The position numbers and the translations under genes are program-made. A stretch of DNA of 48,364 bases, taken from Nitrospirota bacterium (lineage in GTDB: Bacteria > Nitrospirota > Thermodesulfovibrionia > Thermodesulfovibrionales > Magnetobacteriaceae). Positions within the stretch are counted from its first letter, which is position 1, and the number at the start of each line of letters is the position of its first letter. The notes beneath the pieces were generated by a model, which ran no database searches, had not been told where the DNA came from, and worked only from the letters and a program-made list of their open reading frames with translations. Location of the stretch: contig JADFXJ010000013.1 of assembly GCA_015233615.1 (NCBI GenBank), positions 1-48,364 of the forward strand, given 5' to 3'. Positions 1 through 10,374 of this stretch are shown here, in pieces.

Positions 1-12
1 AAAAGATGAGAA

Positions 13-84
13 AGCCGAGGATGGGATTTGAACCCACGACCTGCTGATTACGAATCAGCTGCACTACCACTGTGCTACCTCGGC
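13..84 (-). tRNA. tRNA-Thr (anticodon CGT)
   Basis: On the minus strand the acceptor stem GCCGAGG pairs with CCTCGGC. The anticodon arm has a loop TTCGTAA giving anticodon CGT (reads ACG, threonine), and the T arm contains GGTTCAAATCC. The discriminator base would be T and no CCA is encoded. It points away from the ATP synthase operon. Confidence 0.93.
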
Positions 85-257
85 TCAGGATTATGATATA
101 CGTATGCAACTTTTCAAAATAACATATTTCATCCGCAATAGGCAATCTATAAAATAATTTTTGACATCCGAAGCAATTCGATGCAATTTGAAACATTTTT
201 TAGCGCAGGCATTTATCACAAGAGGACTCTACCTGCCTATTTTACGCCAGTTTTGCG

Positions 258-284
258 GTATTTTGCATTTTATTTCCAAAATAC
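258..284. promoter_or_regulatory. 8-bp inverted repeat upstream of the atp promoter
   Basis: GTATTTTG (258-265) and CAAAATAC (277-284) form a perfect 8-bp inverted repeat ending 12 bp before the -35 box of the putative atp promoter. It could be an operator or an upstream hairpin; the sequence alone does not decide. The rest of 85-514 is AT-rich and holds no gene I can support. A second weak TTGACA lies at 161-166 without a good -10. Confidence 0.3.
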
Positions 285-296
285 TGTAAAAATATA

Positions 297-325
297 TTGA
301 CAACTTTTTTATATTGTGGTACATT
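297..325 (+). promoter_or_regulatory. sigma70-type promoter for the ATP synthase operon
   Basis: A perfect -35 TTGACA (297-302) is separated by 17 bp from TACATT (320-325). It is the best sigma70-like promoter upstream of the atp genes and would give a leader of about 180-230 nt before the first coding sequence. Confidence 0.65.
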
Positions 326-514
326 GATCAGGTTTTAGAAAATATGTTTCGATTCGGTTTTGTTAAATTATGTTAATATTCGGTTTGAAACGTTTGGTTG
401 ATTATAATAACTGGATCCATAAGTCATGCGCTTCGTTTATGGCGTGGCCTGAGGTAGACAGGAGTTAACCTATGAATAGTCGACAGATACTGAAAAGAAG
501 TGAAGGAGTTAGAC

Positions 515-562
515 ATGGTAAAACATAGTAATGAGGAGCATACAAGTGAGGTTGAGGAATAA
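515..562 (+). CDS. possible 15-residue leader peptide ahead of atpF'
   Basis: A short frame encodes MVKHSNEEHTSEVEE and its TAA overlaps the ATG of the b' gene by one base (TAATG). A good ribosome-binding sequence, GAAGGAG (502-508), lies 6 nt before its ATG. The b' ATG at 562 has no strong site of its own, so the small frame could feed ribosomes into b' by coupling. I recognise no family, and such a short frame can arise by chance. An overlapping frame from 472 (17 codons) is less likely. Confidence 0.3.
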   Translation: MVKHSNEEHTSEVEE

Positions 563-996
563 TGATTGAGTTAAACGGGTGGTTTTTTGTTCTCGTAGCA
601 AACTTTCTGATTCTCATGTATCTCTTGAACTTGCTGTTGTTCAAGCCTCTGATAACCATGTTTAAGGAGAGGGAAAGAATTAGAGCCAGCGTCCTGGAGG
701 AAGCCAGGTCTCTGGAGATGAAGGCCGACAAAGCCATGACTGCCCTGAAAACGGAAATGGCGATCGCCCACGATAAAGCAAACGCAGAGTTTATGAAACT
801 TCGCCAGGAAGGGCTTATCATTCAGAAAGAACTAATTACCAAAAGCCACGACGAATCTGTCAAGCTTTTATCCGTAGCGCTGAAGGAAATTTCTGTAAAA
901 GGACAAGAGGCAAGGCTCTCGTTGAAAGAAGACATTCAAAGGTATGCCGATGAAATAGTTAACAAGTTGCTCTATGAACACATCAGGCGAGCATAG
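562..996 (+). CDS. atpF': F-type ATP synthase subunit b' (stator)
   Basis: This 144-residue protein has one membrane helix near the N-terminus (about residues 6-28, rich in F, L and V) followed by a long charged helical region. That is the architecture of the b-type stator of F1Fo ATP synthase. It is shorter than the next gene product and lacks a signal-like N-terminus. It lies immediately before a second b-type gene and the delta subunit gene, so a b/b' heterodimer is likely. The peripheral stalk holds the F1 head against rotation driven by the membrane ring. The symbol b' rests on its position as first of the pair; which is formally b and which b' is uncertain. Confidence 0.85.
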   Translation: MIELNGWFFVLVANFLILMYLLNLLLFKPLITMFKERERIRASVLEEARSLEMKADKAMTALKTEMAIAHDKANAEFMKLRQEGLIIQKELITKSHDESVKLLSVALKEISVKGQEARLSLKEDIQRYADEIVNKLLYEHIRRA

Positions 997-1153
997 AAGA
1001 GCCGGTAAGTATAAAGTATAATATGAATAATATCGGTAATCAAGAATGATTGAAACAATTAGGAATAATATGAATAGTATCGGTAAAAAACGCTGTAAAT
1101 CAAGCTTTGGCAGAGTTCGCGAAGGGTCCGGCAAGGGTTTAGCCACCGTGAAT

Positions 1154-1735
1154 ATGAATAGATCGTTATTTATACCGTTTTTTTCGGCATTGTCGTACTT
1201 TGCATTTGCCGTCACCGTAAACGCTTACGGAGCCGAAGAGGGTGGTGGGCATAGCTCGGGGTTTAGCCAATGGTTCTGGCTCGTGGTGAATTTCTCGGTT
1301 CTTATTGCAATAATCGTAGTCTTTTTAAGGAAACCTTTGGCTGAATTTTTTGCGCGCCGCACGGAGCTAATCGAAAAAACCCTCTTAGAGGCTAAGGATG
1401 CCAAAATGCTCGCTGAAAAGGCACTTAAAGATATAGAAGAAAAACTCCGTCTTAAGGACGAGGAGATACAGAAGATAATCGCGTCCGCCAGGGAAATGGG
1501 TGAGCACGACCGTGACAGGCTGATAGAAAACGGCAGGATGCTCAGCGATAAGGTCAAAGAGCTTACCGAGAGCAACATTGCCTACGAACTAAAAAAGACC
1601 AGGGATGAAATAAAATCCGCCGTCATAGAGATGGCTCTTGAGCTGGCCAAAGATAAAATGAGAGAGCAGATTACCAAAGAGCAGAAGGATAATCTTATAA
1701 ACGACGCCATAGACAGCATAGGTTCGAAGAATTGA
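1154..1735 (+). CDS. atpF: F-type ATP synthase subunit b (stator)
   Basis: From ATG 1154 the product has 193 residues: a hydrophobic signal-like stretch (SLFIPFFSALSYFAFAVTV), a short Gly/His-rich loop, a second hydrophobic segment (WFWLVVNFSVLIAIIVVF), then FLRKPLAEFFARR, which marks the b-subunit membrane exit, and a long charged coiled coil. The frame is open back to ATG 1046. I prefer 1154 because the extra 36 residues are basic, low in hydrophobicity and unlike the family. The stretch 1019-1087 carries a duplicated motif (TAATATGAATA followed by ATATCGG or GTATCGG) typical of the spacers in this window. The stop overlaps the TTG start of atpH. It should pair with the b' product in the peripheral stalk. 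Confidence 0.85.
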   Translation: MNRSLFIPFFSALSYFAFAVTVNAYGAEEGGGHSSGFSQWFWLVVNFSVLIAIIVVFLRKPLAEFFARRTELIEKTLLEAKDAKMLAEKALKDIEEKLRLKDEEIQKIIASAREMGEHDRDRLIENGRMLSDKVKELTESNIAYELKKTRDEIKSAVIEMALELAKDKMREQITKEQKDNLINDAIDSIGSKN

Positions 1736-2274
1736 AAGTAAATTATAAGATAGCTAAGAGATACGCAAAAGCACTGTTTGACAAGGAAGAATTATCGAAT
1801 GTAGAAAAGGTTCTCGACGAAATCACGGCGTTGAAATCCTTAATGGACAACGATGCCGGTATATACTCGATATTTGTAAATCCGATGTTCAGCTTCGAAG
1901 ACAAGCAAAAAACCATAAATATAATTTCCGGCAAAGCAGGATTTTCCGGATTAACGGAAAGCTTTGTGTTATATATCGTGGAAGAAGGTTTTATCCATGG
2001 TTTGGGCGGGATTATAGACATATTGACGGAATTGACGTTCGAGGCCCGAAAAAAAGCCAGAGTTACCGTAATGTCACCCGAGATGCTTAGTGAAAGCGTC
2101 GAAGAATGTCTGAGCAGATCACTCGAAGCGCGACTCGGAAAGAAAGTTGAGATAATGGTGAAAATAGACCCTTCTATTATTGGGGGATTGGTGGTTCAGG
2201 TGGGTGGCGTCATAATAGATACCAGCATAACAGGCCAGCTCAGGCAATTAAAAGAAGAGCTCATAAAGAGGTGA
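1732..2274 (+). CDS. atpH: F-type ATP synthase subunit delta (OSCP)
   Basis: The 180-residue product matches the delta/OSCP family in length and features: an N-terminal helical bundle starting [12 protein letters not shown], and a C-terminal part with VTVMSPEML and the conserved ending [20 protein letters not shown]. Delta links the b/b' stalk to the top of the alpha3beta3 head. The start is TTG at 1732, overlapping the stop of atpF (TTGA), so translation is probably coupled. There are only four bases between its stop and the atpA ATG. Confidence 0.93.
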   Translation: MKVNYKIAKRYAKALFDKEELSNVEKVLDEITALKSLMDNDAGIYSIFVNPMFSFEDKQKTINIISGKAGFSGLTESFVLYIVEEGFIHGLGGIIDILTELTFEARKKARVTVMSPEMLSESVEECLSRSLEARLGKKVEIMVKIDPSIIGGLVVQVGGVIIDTSITGQLRQLKEELIKR

Positions 2275-2278
2275 TGAA

Positions 2279-3778
2279 ATGGATATAAATGTCGCAGAGA
2301 TAAGTGGGTTAATCAAAGAAGGCATTCATAGTTTCGAGAAGAAGATCGACGTCAGCGAGATCGGGACGGTGCTGAGCATCGGTGATGGAATTGCGAGGAT
2401 ATACGGTCTGGAAAACGCGATGTCCGGCGAGCTTCTGGAATTTCCCAACAAGGTTTACGGTATGGCCCTTAACCTTGAAGTAGGGACGGTAGGTGCTGTC
2501 CTTTTCAGAGAGTCACAAGTAGTTCACGAAGGTGACATTGTAAAGCGCACCGGACGTATTATGAATATTCCCGTCGGGGAAGCCCTGCTTGGAAGAGTCG
2601 TAAACGCACTCGGTTTTCCAATCGATGGGAAGGGCCCGATAGAGACTTCCTCAAGCAGGATAGTCGACATACTGGCACCCGGCATCGTAGACAGGAAACC
2701 CGTACACGAACCGCTTCAGACGGGCATCAAGGCTATCGACTCCATGGTACCTATCGGACGCGGACAAAGGGAACTCATAATCGGCGACCGTCAGACCGGT
2801 AAGACCGCCATAGCCGTCGACGCAATTATCAATCAGAAAAACACCGGCGTTTTTTGTATATACGTAGCGGTAGGGCAGAAAATGTCCAACGTGACCCGCG
2901 TTGTCAAGACTCTGGAAGAATACGGGGCACTGTCGCACACGATAGTAGTTTGCTCTTCGGCCTCAGAGCCGGCCTCGCTGCAGTATATCGCACCTTTTGC
3001 CGGTTGTGCAATGGGCGAGTACTTTAGAGACAAGGGGCAGCACGCTCTCATAATATACGACGACCTTAGCAAGCAGGCAGTCGCCTACAGACAGCTTTCC
3101 CTGCTTTTGAGACGTCCGCCAGGACGTGAGGCTTATCCTGGAGACGTATTTTATCTTCACTCCCGTTTGCTTGAAAGATCGGCTAAGATGTCCGACGATT
3201 TCGGCGCCGGTTCACTTACTGCACTTCCTATTATCGAAACACAGGCGGGAGACGTTTCCGCTTACATACCGACGAACGTTATTTCCATAACGGACGGCCA
3301 GATATACCTTGAGCCGGATCTTTTTTACTCCGGAGTAAGGCCTGCCATTAACGTCGGCCTCTCCGTCAGCCGCGTTGGAAGCGCCGCGCAGACCAAGGCC
3401 ATGAAGCAGGTGGCAGGTACACTCAGGCTCGACCTGGCCCAGTACAGGGAACTCGCTGCTTTCGCCCAGTTTGGCACCGATCTTGACAAGTCTACCATGG
3501 CCCAGATCGAAAGGGGTAAGAGGATGGTGGAGCTCTTGAAGCAGTCCCAGTATTCCCCAATGTCCATGGAAGAGCAGGTAATCTCTCTCTTTGCAGCCGC
3601 ACAGGGTTTTATCGACGACCTTCCGGTGGAAAAAGTGAGAGACTTCGAGACAACCCTTCTGACTTATATGAGAAATAACAAGCCGGACCTGGTAAAAGAG
3701 GTCCTTGAAAAGAAGGCAATCGACGACTCGCTGAAGACGAAACTCATAGACGCCATAAAAGAGTTCAAAAATAGGTAA
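2279..3778 (+). CDS. atpA: F-type ATP synthase subunit alpha
   Basis: The 499-residue product has the three-part alpha layout: an N-terminal beta barrel (about 25-95), a nucleotide-binding domain with the P-loop GDRQTGKT (169-176), and a C-terminal helical domain. The stretch around [12 protein letters not shown] and [12 protein letters not shown] is typical of alpha. Alpha subunits alternate with beta in the F1 head and bind non-catalytic nucleotide. The ribosome-binding sequence AGAGGTGA is partly inside the end of atpH, consistent with coupled expression. Confidence 0.98.
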   Translation: MDINVAEISGLIKEGIHSFEKKIDVSEIGTVLSIGDGIARIYGLENAMSGELLEFPNKVYGMALNLEVGTVGAVLFRESQVVHEGDIVKRTGRIMNIPVGEALLGRVVNALGFPIDGKGPIETSSSRIVDILAPGIVDRKPVHEPLQTGIKAIDSMVPIGRGQRELIIGDRQTGKTAIAVDAIINQKNTGVFCIYVAVGQKMSNVTRVVKTLEEYGALSHTIVVCSSASEPASLQYIAPFAGCAMGEYFRDKGQHALIIYDDLSKQAVAYRQLSLLLRRPPGREAYPGDVFYLHSRLLERSAKMSDDFGAGSLTALPIIETQAGDVSAYIPTNVISITDGQIYLEPDLFYSGVRPAINVGLSVSRVGSAAQTKAMKQVAGTLRLDLAQYRELAAFAQFGTDLDKSTMAQIERGKRMVELLKQSQYSPMSMEEQVISLFAAAQGFIDDLPVEKVRDFETTLLTYMRNNKPDLVKEVLEKKAIDDSLKTKLIDAIKEFKNR

Positions 3779-3784
3779 CCCTGA

Positions 3785-4657
3785 ATGCCAAGTTTAAGAG
3801 ACATAAGAAAGAGAATTACATCGGTAAAAAATACCGGCAAAATAACGAAAGCGATGCAGATGGTCTCGGCGGCAAAGTTGAGGAAGGTGCAGAATGTACT
3901 TCTTATGGCCAGGCCTTATTCTGACCGGCTGTATGAAATGATAGCCGAGCTTTCCGACGGTGTCGAGAAGGAAAATTATCCTCTTCTTTCCATAAGGCCC
4001 AGAAAGAACGTAGAGGTTCTGGTTATTACCAGCGACAAAGGACTCTGTGGCGCCTACAATACAAACGTTATGAAAAATGCCCAGTCGATGCTCAGAGAGC
4101 TTAAAAACGAATCGGTAGGTGTTACGCTAATCACTATGGGGAAGAAGGCGAAAGAGTTTTTTACCCGGCTTGGCGAGCCTATAAAGCAATCATGGGTAGA
4201 CGTTGCCGCACTTAGCTATCCCGACGTTCAAGGCATAGCCGGCGGTATCATAGATGCCTATACCGAAGGCAAAGTCGATGAATTTACGGTTGTCTATAAC
4301 GAGTTTAAGACGGTACTTGTCCAATCCGTGAGGAGACTAAAACTGTTGCCGATAGAGCCGGTTGTCGTTGATGGGAAAAAAGGCGGCGACAAGGAGATGT
4401 TCCTCTGTGAGCCCTCCGAAACCGCGGTATTAACCCGGCTCCTTCCTAAATATGTAGAAAACCAGACATACCGGACAGTACTCGACTCCAAGGTGTCGGA
4501 GGAGGCTGCAAGGATGGTGGCTATGGAAAACGCCACGAATAATACGAGAGACTTAATTACCAGTCTTACGTTACAGTACAACAAGGCTCGTCAGGCCGCC
4601 ATCACATTGGAACTGATGGATATCGTAGGCGGTGCGGCAGCCATTTCCGAGGGATAA
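3785..4657 (+). CDS. atpG: F-type ATP synthase subunit gamma
   Basis: The 290-residue product begins with RDIRKRITSVKNTGKITKAM, the signature of the gamma coiled-coil N-terminus. It has the conserved ITSDKGLCGAYN motif in the middle and ends with the C-terminal helix including QAAITLELMDIVGGA. Gamma is the rotating central shaft that couples Fo rotation to catalysis in the head. It lies seven bases after atpA with AGGTAA as ribosome site. About 100 bp of AT-rich sequence separate it from atpD. Confidence 0.97.
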   Translation: MPSLRDIRKRITSVKNTGKITKAMQMVSAAKLRKVQNVLLMARPYSDRLYEMIAELSDGVEKENYPLLSIRPRKNVEVLVITSDKGLCGAYNTNVMKNAQSMLRELKNESVGVTLITMGKKAKEFFTRLGEPIKQSWVDVAALSYPDVQGIAGGIIDAYTEGKVDEFTVVYNEFKTVLVQSVRRLKLLPIEPVVVDGKKGGDKEMFLCEPSETAVLTRLLPKYVENQTYRTVLDSKVSEEAARMVAMENATNNTRDLITSLTLQYNKARQAAITLELMDIVGGAAAISEG

Positions 4658-4733
4658 CCTCTTAAGAGCAGGTTGTTCGGATTATGAGCACTAGTGAATG
4701 ATTAATGATGAAAATAGATAATTTAAAATATGA

Positions 4734-6176
<1,443 letters not shown>

Positions 6177-6179
<3 letters not shown>

Positions 6180-6218
6180 TTGAAATTACCGATTGAAATT
6201 ACACTGATTGAAATTCCG
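6177..6218. repeat. three 14-bp degenerate tandem units between atpD and atpC
   Basis: The units start at 6177, 6191 and 6205, each built on GATTGAAATT. The first contains the TGA stop of atpD. The unit is not shared with the other spacers in the window, so it looks locally duplicated. Confidence 0.75.
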
Positions 6219-6277
6219 GTTGACAAACCAGCGTTGCATATCCTTAAATAAGAGAAGAAGGATAAAAAGAGGGATAA

Positions 6278-6562
6278 TTGGAAGAAAAAACAGCTAATCC
6301 TAACAATAAACTGACTCTTGAGATTATAACCCCCGAGGGGTTTTCGATTAAAGAACTGGTAGACGAGATTGTCGCTCCCGGTACGGAAGGGCAGTTCGGC
6401 GTTTTGCCCGGACACATAAGTTTTTTAACGGCTCTCGACCAGGGTCCCGTAGTTTACAGGAAAGATAAAGAATCTAAGCAGATCGGTGTTAAAGGGGCCT
6501 ATTTGAGAGTAATGAAAGACCACGTTTTGGTACTGGCGGATAGCATCGAAGTCCAGGCATAG
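6278..6562 (+). CDS. atpC: F-type ATP synthase subunit epsilon, short form
   Basis: The 94-residue product has the epsilon N-terminal beta-sandwich: LTLEIITPEGFSI at the start, then EGQFGVLPGHISFLTAL and the end of the sheet. The usual family length is about 130-140 residues; the C-terminal pair of helices, which in many bacteria inhibits ATP hydrolysis, is absent. Short epsilon subunits are known in some lineages such as green sulfur bacteria. The start is TTG at 6278 after an AGGGATAA stretch. The 3' end is the first unit of a 27-bp tandem repeat, so the truncation and the repeat may be connected. Confidence 0.9.
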   Translation: MEEKTANPNNKLTLEIITPEGFSIKELVDEIVAPGTEGQFGVLPGHISFLTALDQGPVVYRKDKESKQIGVKGAYLRVMKDHVLVLADSIEVQA

Positions 6563-6624
6563 GCTTTTAAAATCGAAGTCCCGGCATAGCTTTTAAAATA
6601 GAAATCATGGCGTAGCTTTAAAAC
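6545..6624. repeat. three-unit 26-27 bp tandem repeat starting inside atpC
   Basis: Units start at 6545, 6572 and 6598. The first runs from the last codons of atpC across its TAG; the second and third reproduce the same stretch with a few changes (ATCGAAGTC, GGCATAG, CTTTTAAA) and end exactly at the ATG of the next gene. The spacer is therefore made of copies of the gene end. Confidence 0.88.
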
Positions 6625-7848
6625 ATGAAAATTCCGGAACTTCTCGCTCCGGCTGGCAGTTTTGACAAACTGGTAACCGCTTTACACTATGGTGCCGATG
6701 CCGTGTATCTGGGTATCAGCGCCTTCAGCCTGCGTGCAAAGACCGACAACTTCACCGATAAAACCTTAAAAGAGGCCGTTGCCCTCTGCCGACACTCAGG
6801 AAAGCGGGTCTATGTCACTGTCAATGTATTTGCCCATAACAGTGATATCGACGCGCTTAAAAAACATGTGGAACTGCTTAGGGAAACGGAGCCGGATGGT
6901 GTAATAGTGTCGGACCCGGGTGTGTTCGATTGTTTCTCGGAGCATGCCCCAGGACTTTCCTTGCACGTAAGCACCCAGGCAAATACGACGAACTACCGCT
7001 CGGCAAAGTTCTGGGAGCGACTAGGTGCCAGGAGACTCGTCCTTTCCCGCGAACTCACACTGGAGGAGATACGCCGTATACGAGATCACGTCTCTTTAGA
7101 ACTGGAGTGTTTCGTCCATGGCTCGCTATGCATCTCTTATTCCGGCCGCTGCTATATGAGCAGTTTTCTCGCAAACCGCAGTGCAAACCTAGGCCGGTGT
7201 ACAAATTCCTGCAGGTGGAAATATGCCCTCGTCGAAGAAAAACGTCCGGGCCAATACTTGCCGGTTTACGAAGACGACAGGGGCACCTACGTGATGAGTT
7301 CACGAGACCTGTGTTTGATAGAACATCTGGATAAACTGGCGGATGCCGGAGTCGATAGCTTTAAGATAGAGGGACGTATGAAGGGGGTCAATTACCTGGC
7401 CGGCGTCGTGAAGTCCTATAGGGAGGCCGTCGATGCCCTCGCCGTAAATCCGTATATGGTGAAAGAGAGTTGGCTCGGGGAGTTAGCCGCAACGTCGAAC
7501 AGGGGATTTACTACCGGCATGTACCTGGGCAAGCAACCCGATGGCGATTACAACCACGACGAAGAGGAAATATACAGGACGGGCCGCACTCTTGTGGGCA
7601 TTGTCAAGGCAATCGACGGCACTCGCGGCAAAGTGCTATTAAGAGATACCCTCAGGATAGGCGATACTCTGGAGCCTCTTACCCATGGTTGCGAAAGGAC
7701 GTCTTTTTGCGTAACCGAAATGCGGGATCTCGATGGAAATCACATCGACACCGGAAAGGCCGCCCAAAATAACGAGGAAATGATAGTTATTAACCTGCCG
7801 GCAGGCGTTAGGGTTAATGACTTGCTCAGAAGGGGAAACAACTCATAA
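6625..7848 (+). CDS. peptidase U32 family protein, likely tRNA hydroxylation protein TrhP/YegQ type
   Basis: The 407-residue product starts with PELLAPAGSFDKLVTALHYG and YLGISAFSLRA, the conserved opening of the U32 family. It has the family cysteine cluster CFVHGSLCISYSGRCYMS followed by GRCTNSCRWKY. The stretch DSFKIEGRMKGVNYLAGVV is typical of YegQ/TrhP, which in Escherichia coli is needed for 5-hydroxyuridine formation in tRNA wobble positions. Family members were long annotated as collagenases; tRNA modification is the better guess here. It follows atpC with only the repeat spacer between, so it may be read through from the atp operon. No clear ribosome-binding site is visible. Confidence 0.85.
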   Translation: MKIPELLAPAGSFDKLVTALHYGADAVYLGISAFSLRAKTDNFTDKTLKEAVALCRHSGKRVYVTVNVFAHNSDIDALKKHVELLRETEPDGVIVSDPGVFDCFSEHAPGLSLHVSTQANTTNYRSAKFWERLGARRLVLSRELTLEEIRRIRDHVSLELECFVHGSLCISYSGRCYMSSFLANRSANLGRCTNSCRWKYALVEEKRPGQYLPVYEDDRGTYVMSSRDLCLIEHLDKLADAGVDSFKIEGRMKGVNYLAGVVKSYREAVDALAVNPYMVKESWLGELAATSNRGFTTGMYLGKQPDGDYNHDEEEIYRTGRTLVGIVKAIDGTRGKVLLRDTLRIGDTLEPLTHGCERTSFCVTEMRDLDGNHIDTGKAAQNNEEMIVINLPAGVRVNDLLRRGNNS

Positions 7849-7881
7849 ATATTCGACTATGTACTAGGCTATGTACTCAGC

Positions 7882-8877
7882 TTATTTCCACAGATTTCCG
7901 AGCTTTTTAAATATTCCCGGCTTATTTTCTCCAAAGCACTTAATATTTGCGGCTTGTTCGGCACTTATAATTGCAAACCGGACGCTATTTATAGTAATCG
8001 TCTGTCCGGCGGAAACTTTTGCAGGCTTGTCCGGCTTCAATTTCGTGCCTTCCAGAAAAGTGCCGTTGGTGCTGCCCGGATCTTTTACGTAAAGATTGGT
8101 GTTTTCCTGCCAGATCTGGAAGTGGGTAATGGACACGAACTCTTCAGCCATTCGTAAGTCGCACTTTGGGCCACGTCCTATGGTTAACCCATGTCTGGTA
8201 ATGGGGTATTCAACCAATTCTCCGTCGTCCCTTAGATAGACGAGTTTATATAAAATTGGTACCTCTGTAACCTTGTAGATCTTGAAGGCTTCCTTTTTTC
8301 CCTTCAACTGCCTTGTCTTGAAGTACCGGCAGCAAAACTCATCCTTGTCCCCGAGATTTTTGAAAGTTTCTTCGGATATGCAGACTTCTCCGGCTTCGGC
8401 CTGGGATTCGAAACGGCAGGCTACGTTTACCACGTCGCCGAAGATATCGTCTTTCTCTACGATGCACTCGCCCGTGTGCAGACCTATGCGAAGCTGTATG
8501 GGGATTTTTGGTTTCCCGGAGGCGTTAAATTCTTTGATTTTTCTCTGTATGCCAATTGCAGCACGCAGGGCTTCCTGCGGGCTTTCAAAGTAGGAAAGCG
8601 TACCGTCTCCGATAGACTTTACGAATTTGCCGTTGCATTCTTTGATAGCAGGCATGATAATGTCGCTTTGATCCTTGATGAGAACCCTCAGGGCAAGGTC
8701 TCCCTCGGCCTCGGTTATAGAGGTTGAGCCTTTGAGATCCGTAAACATCACTGTTATTTGTTTGGTGAATTTTTGCTTGAGCAGTTCCTCTATATGCTTC
8801 TTTTTTTCGAGGAGACCATCTACGTCGTAGTTTTCGGTTTTCTCACCGTGGTACTCGTCGAGCTTTTCTGTTTCCAT
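7882..8877 (-). CDS. class III adenylate/guanylate cyclase with C-terminal FHA domain
   Basis: The 331-residue soluble protein has a class III cyclase domain (about 38-205). The two metal-binding aspartates are visible at 47 (FTDLKGST) and 91 (KSIGDGTLSYF), with a base-recognition lysine candidate at 87 and the transition-state pair N151 and R155 in FGDVVNVACRFE, so it should be active. Whether it makes cAMP or cGMP cannot be told. Residues 215-305 form an FHA domain with G234-R235, S249, H252 and STNGTF; FHA domains bind phosphothreonine. The gene is downstream of two Ser/Thr kinase genes on the same strand (65 bp gap), so the kinases may phosphorylate a protein that docks on this FHA domain, or the cyclase itself. 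A GGAG site lies before the ATG. Confidence 0.88.
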   Translation of the reverse strand: METEKLDEYHGEKTENYDVDGLLEKKKHIEELLKQKFTKQITVMFTDLKGSTSITEAEGDLALRVLIKDQSDIIMPAIKECNGKFVKSIGDGTLSYFESPQEALRAAIGIQRKIKEFNASGKPKIPIQLRIGLHTGECIVEKDDIFGDVVNVACRFESQAEAGEVCISEETFKNLGDKDEFCCRYFKTRQLKGKKEAFKIYKVTEVPILYKLVYLRDDGELVEYPITRHGLTIGRGPKCDLRMAEEFVSITHFQIWQENTNLYVKDPGSTNGTFLEGTKLKPDKPAKVSAGQTITINSVRFAIISAEQAANIKCFGENKPGIFKKLGNLWK

Positions 8878-8941
8878 TACGGTTTCTCCAGTTTGCCACT
8901 CTATGGCCTCGCCATTTACAGAGGCCCCTTCTTTGTTCCGG

Positions 8942-10276
8942 TTAGTCTTTCGATTTCTTTGGAGAGATTACGTCTATAATGCCTTCATTCGAATCTTTAT
9001 GATGCTTTTCATCGTGGTTTTCCGTTGCTTTAGGGGTTGCAATGGGAGTGGACGACGGTTTTTGCACTACCGTGGATGCAGGCGATGGACTTGAGGTCGT
9101 TGTTGCCTTTGCACGTGGTTTGGTAGTCCTTGGCGACCGAATGTTTTTAATGGTTTTTTTAACCTTATCGGACAAGGAGCTTTCCTTTTCTTCATCTGAT
9201 GAAGTAACGGAAGGCGTTGGTTGCGGGGTATTTGCAGACTTGTCCGATATGGCGGGCCTGACAGATATAGCGGGCCTGGCAGGTATAGCCGGCTTTAGAA
9301 TGCTTTTGGCATTATGGGATTTGAGATTCAGGAAGGGAAGGGTACCTGCTATTACGGCCGCGGCAAGTAGAATGAGAATAATGATTTTTAACGTTCTTTT
9401 CTTTCGCATGGCCATGGGTTTGTCAAGAGTCGGCAACACGGTAGTATATTTATTGGTTTTTTCGAGGGGCATAGAGGTATCCCAATCGTCGAGTGCTTTC
9501 GAGAATTCTTTCGCGCCTCCGAATCTGTCGGATACATCTTTGGCACACGCCTTCATTATTACCTTTTCGATTGCAAAAGGCACGTCGCTGCGGAATTTGG
9601 CAGGTGAGGGAATTTTATTCTTTACGATTGCGTTCATCAGGTGGAAGGCAGAGTCATCCTTAAATGGAGACTTGCCGGTAATCATTTCGAATAGCGTAAT
9701 ACCTATCGAGTATATGTCTGATTGTAAGCCTACCTTCCCACCCTTTATTTGTTCGGGAGACATGTACCTCAGGGTTCCCAGCGAAGTGCCCGTTTTTGTG
9801 AGGCGCAAGTCGTCATTTTCCACGGCTATGCCGAAGTCCATTATTTTTACAATCCCGTCGTTATCTACGATGATGTTTGCCGGTTTTATGTCCCTGTGGA
9901 CTACTCCCTGGCAGTGGGCGAAATCCACGCCTTCCAATATCTGCTTAAGGTATCCGATACACCTGCCGTAATCCATGGGAGTCTCTTTTTTTATAACGTC
10001 GTCTAATCTTATGCCCTCCATGAACTCCATGATCAGGTAAAACAGGCCGTCCTGCTCGATAAAATTATAGAGGCGGACGATATTTTTATGGGTGAGCTTA
10101 GCCAGTATCTTTGCTTCGCGGATAAAGCGCTCCCTCATTTCCTCACCGGCGGAAAGCCCCTTTGTGAGTTCTTTAATCGCTACGATCTGCCCGGTCAGGT
10201 TATGCTCTGCCCTGTAAACTACCCCGGAGCCGCCTTCCCCTATCTTTTGTATGATCTTGTATGGCCCTATTTCCAT
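8942..10276 (-). CDS. membrane-anchored Ser/Thr protein kinase, single kinase domain
   Basis: The 444-residue product has a Hanks-type kinase domain (about 6-266) with the P-loop GEGGSG (13-18), Lys35, Glu54, HRD (127-129), Asn134, DFG (147-149) and SPEQ, so all catalytic residues are present. One membrane helix follows (about 296-314). The C-terminal tail is low-complexity, rich in Pro, Ser, Thr and Lys, with PAI-type repeats and no PASTA or other sensor domain. The protein should face the cytoplasm with its kinase. It is a tandem duplicate of the gene at 10375-12615: 9820-10149 appears identical, base for base, to 12159-12488. Its own TATAAT at 10288-10293 suggests separate transcription, with GGAAG before the ATG. 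Confidence 0.93.
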   Translation of the reverse strand: MEIGPYKIIQKIGEGGSGVVYRAEHNLTGQIVAIKELTKGLSAGEEMRERFIREAKILAKLTHKNIVRLYNFIEQDGLFYLIMEFMEGIRLDDVIKKETPMDYGRCIGYLKQILEGVDFAHCQGVVHRDIKPANIIVDNDGIVKIMDFGIAVENDDLRLTKTGTSLGTLRYMSPEQIKGGKVGLQSDIYSIGITLFEMITGKSPFKDDSAFHLMNAIVKNKIPSPAKFRSDVPFAIEKVIMKACAKDVSDRFGGAKEFSKALDDWDTSMPLEKTNKYTTVLPTLDKPMAMRKKRTLKIIILILLAAAVIAGTLPFLNLKSHNAKSILKPAIPARPAISVRPAISDKSANTPQPTPSVTSSDEEKESSLSDKVKKTIKNIRSPRTTKPRAKATTTSSPSPASTVVQKPSSTPIATPKATENHDEKHHKDSNEGIIDVISPKKSKD

Positions 10277-10287
10277 TTTCTTCTTCC

Positions 10288-10316
10288 ATTATAACTTAAT
10301 TTATCGGATTTGATCA
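10288..10316 (-). promoter_or_regulatory. candidate promoter of the single-domain kinase gene
   Basis: On the minus strand a consensus TATAAT (10288-10293) lies 11 bp before the ATG, with a weak -35 (TGATCA) 17 bp further upstream. The surrounding bases match the promoter region of the neighbouring kinase gene at 12626-12654, showing the promoter was duplicated along with the gene. Confidence 0.45.
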
Positions 10317-10374
10317 TTAGTTAATATCAGGGCATCCGTATTTTCTGTATTTCCGGAGGCCCCTTTTGTTCCGG

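Noticed and set aside
465-821. 118-codon minus-strand frame over the start of the atp operon
   Set aside because: It is antisense to the b' gene and has no protein-like features.
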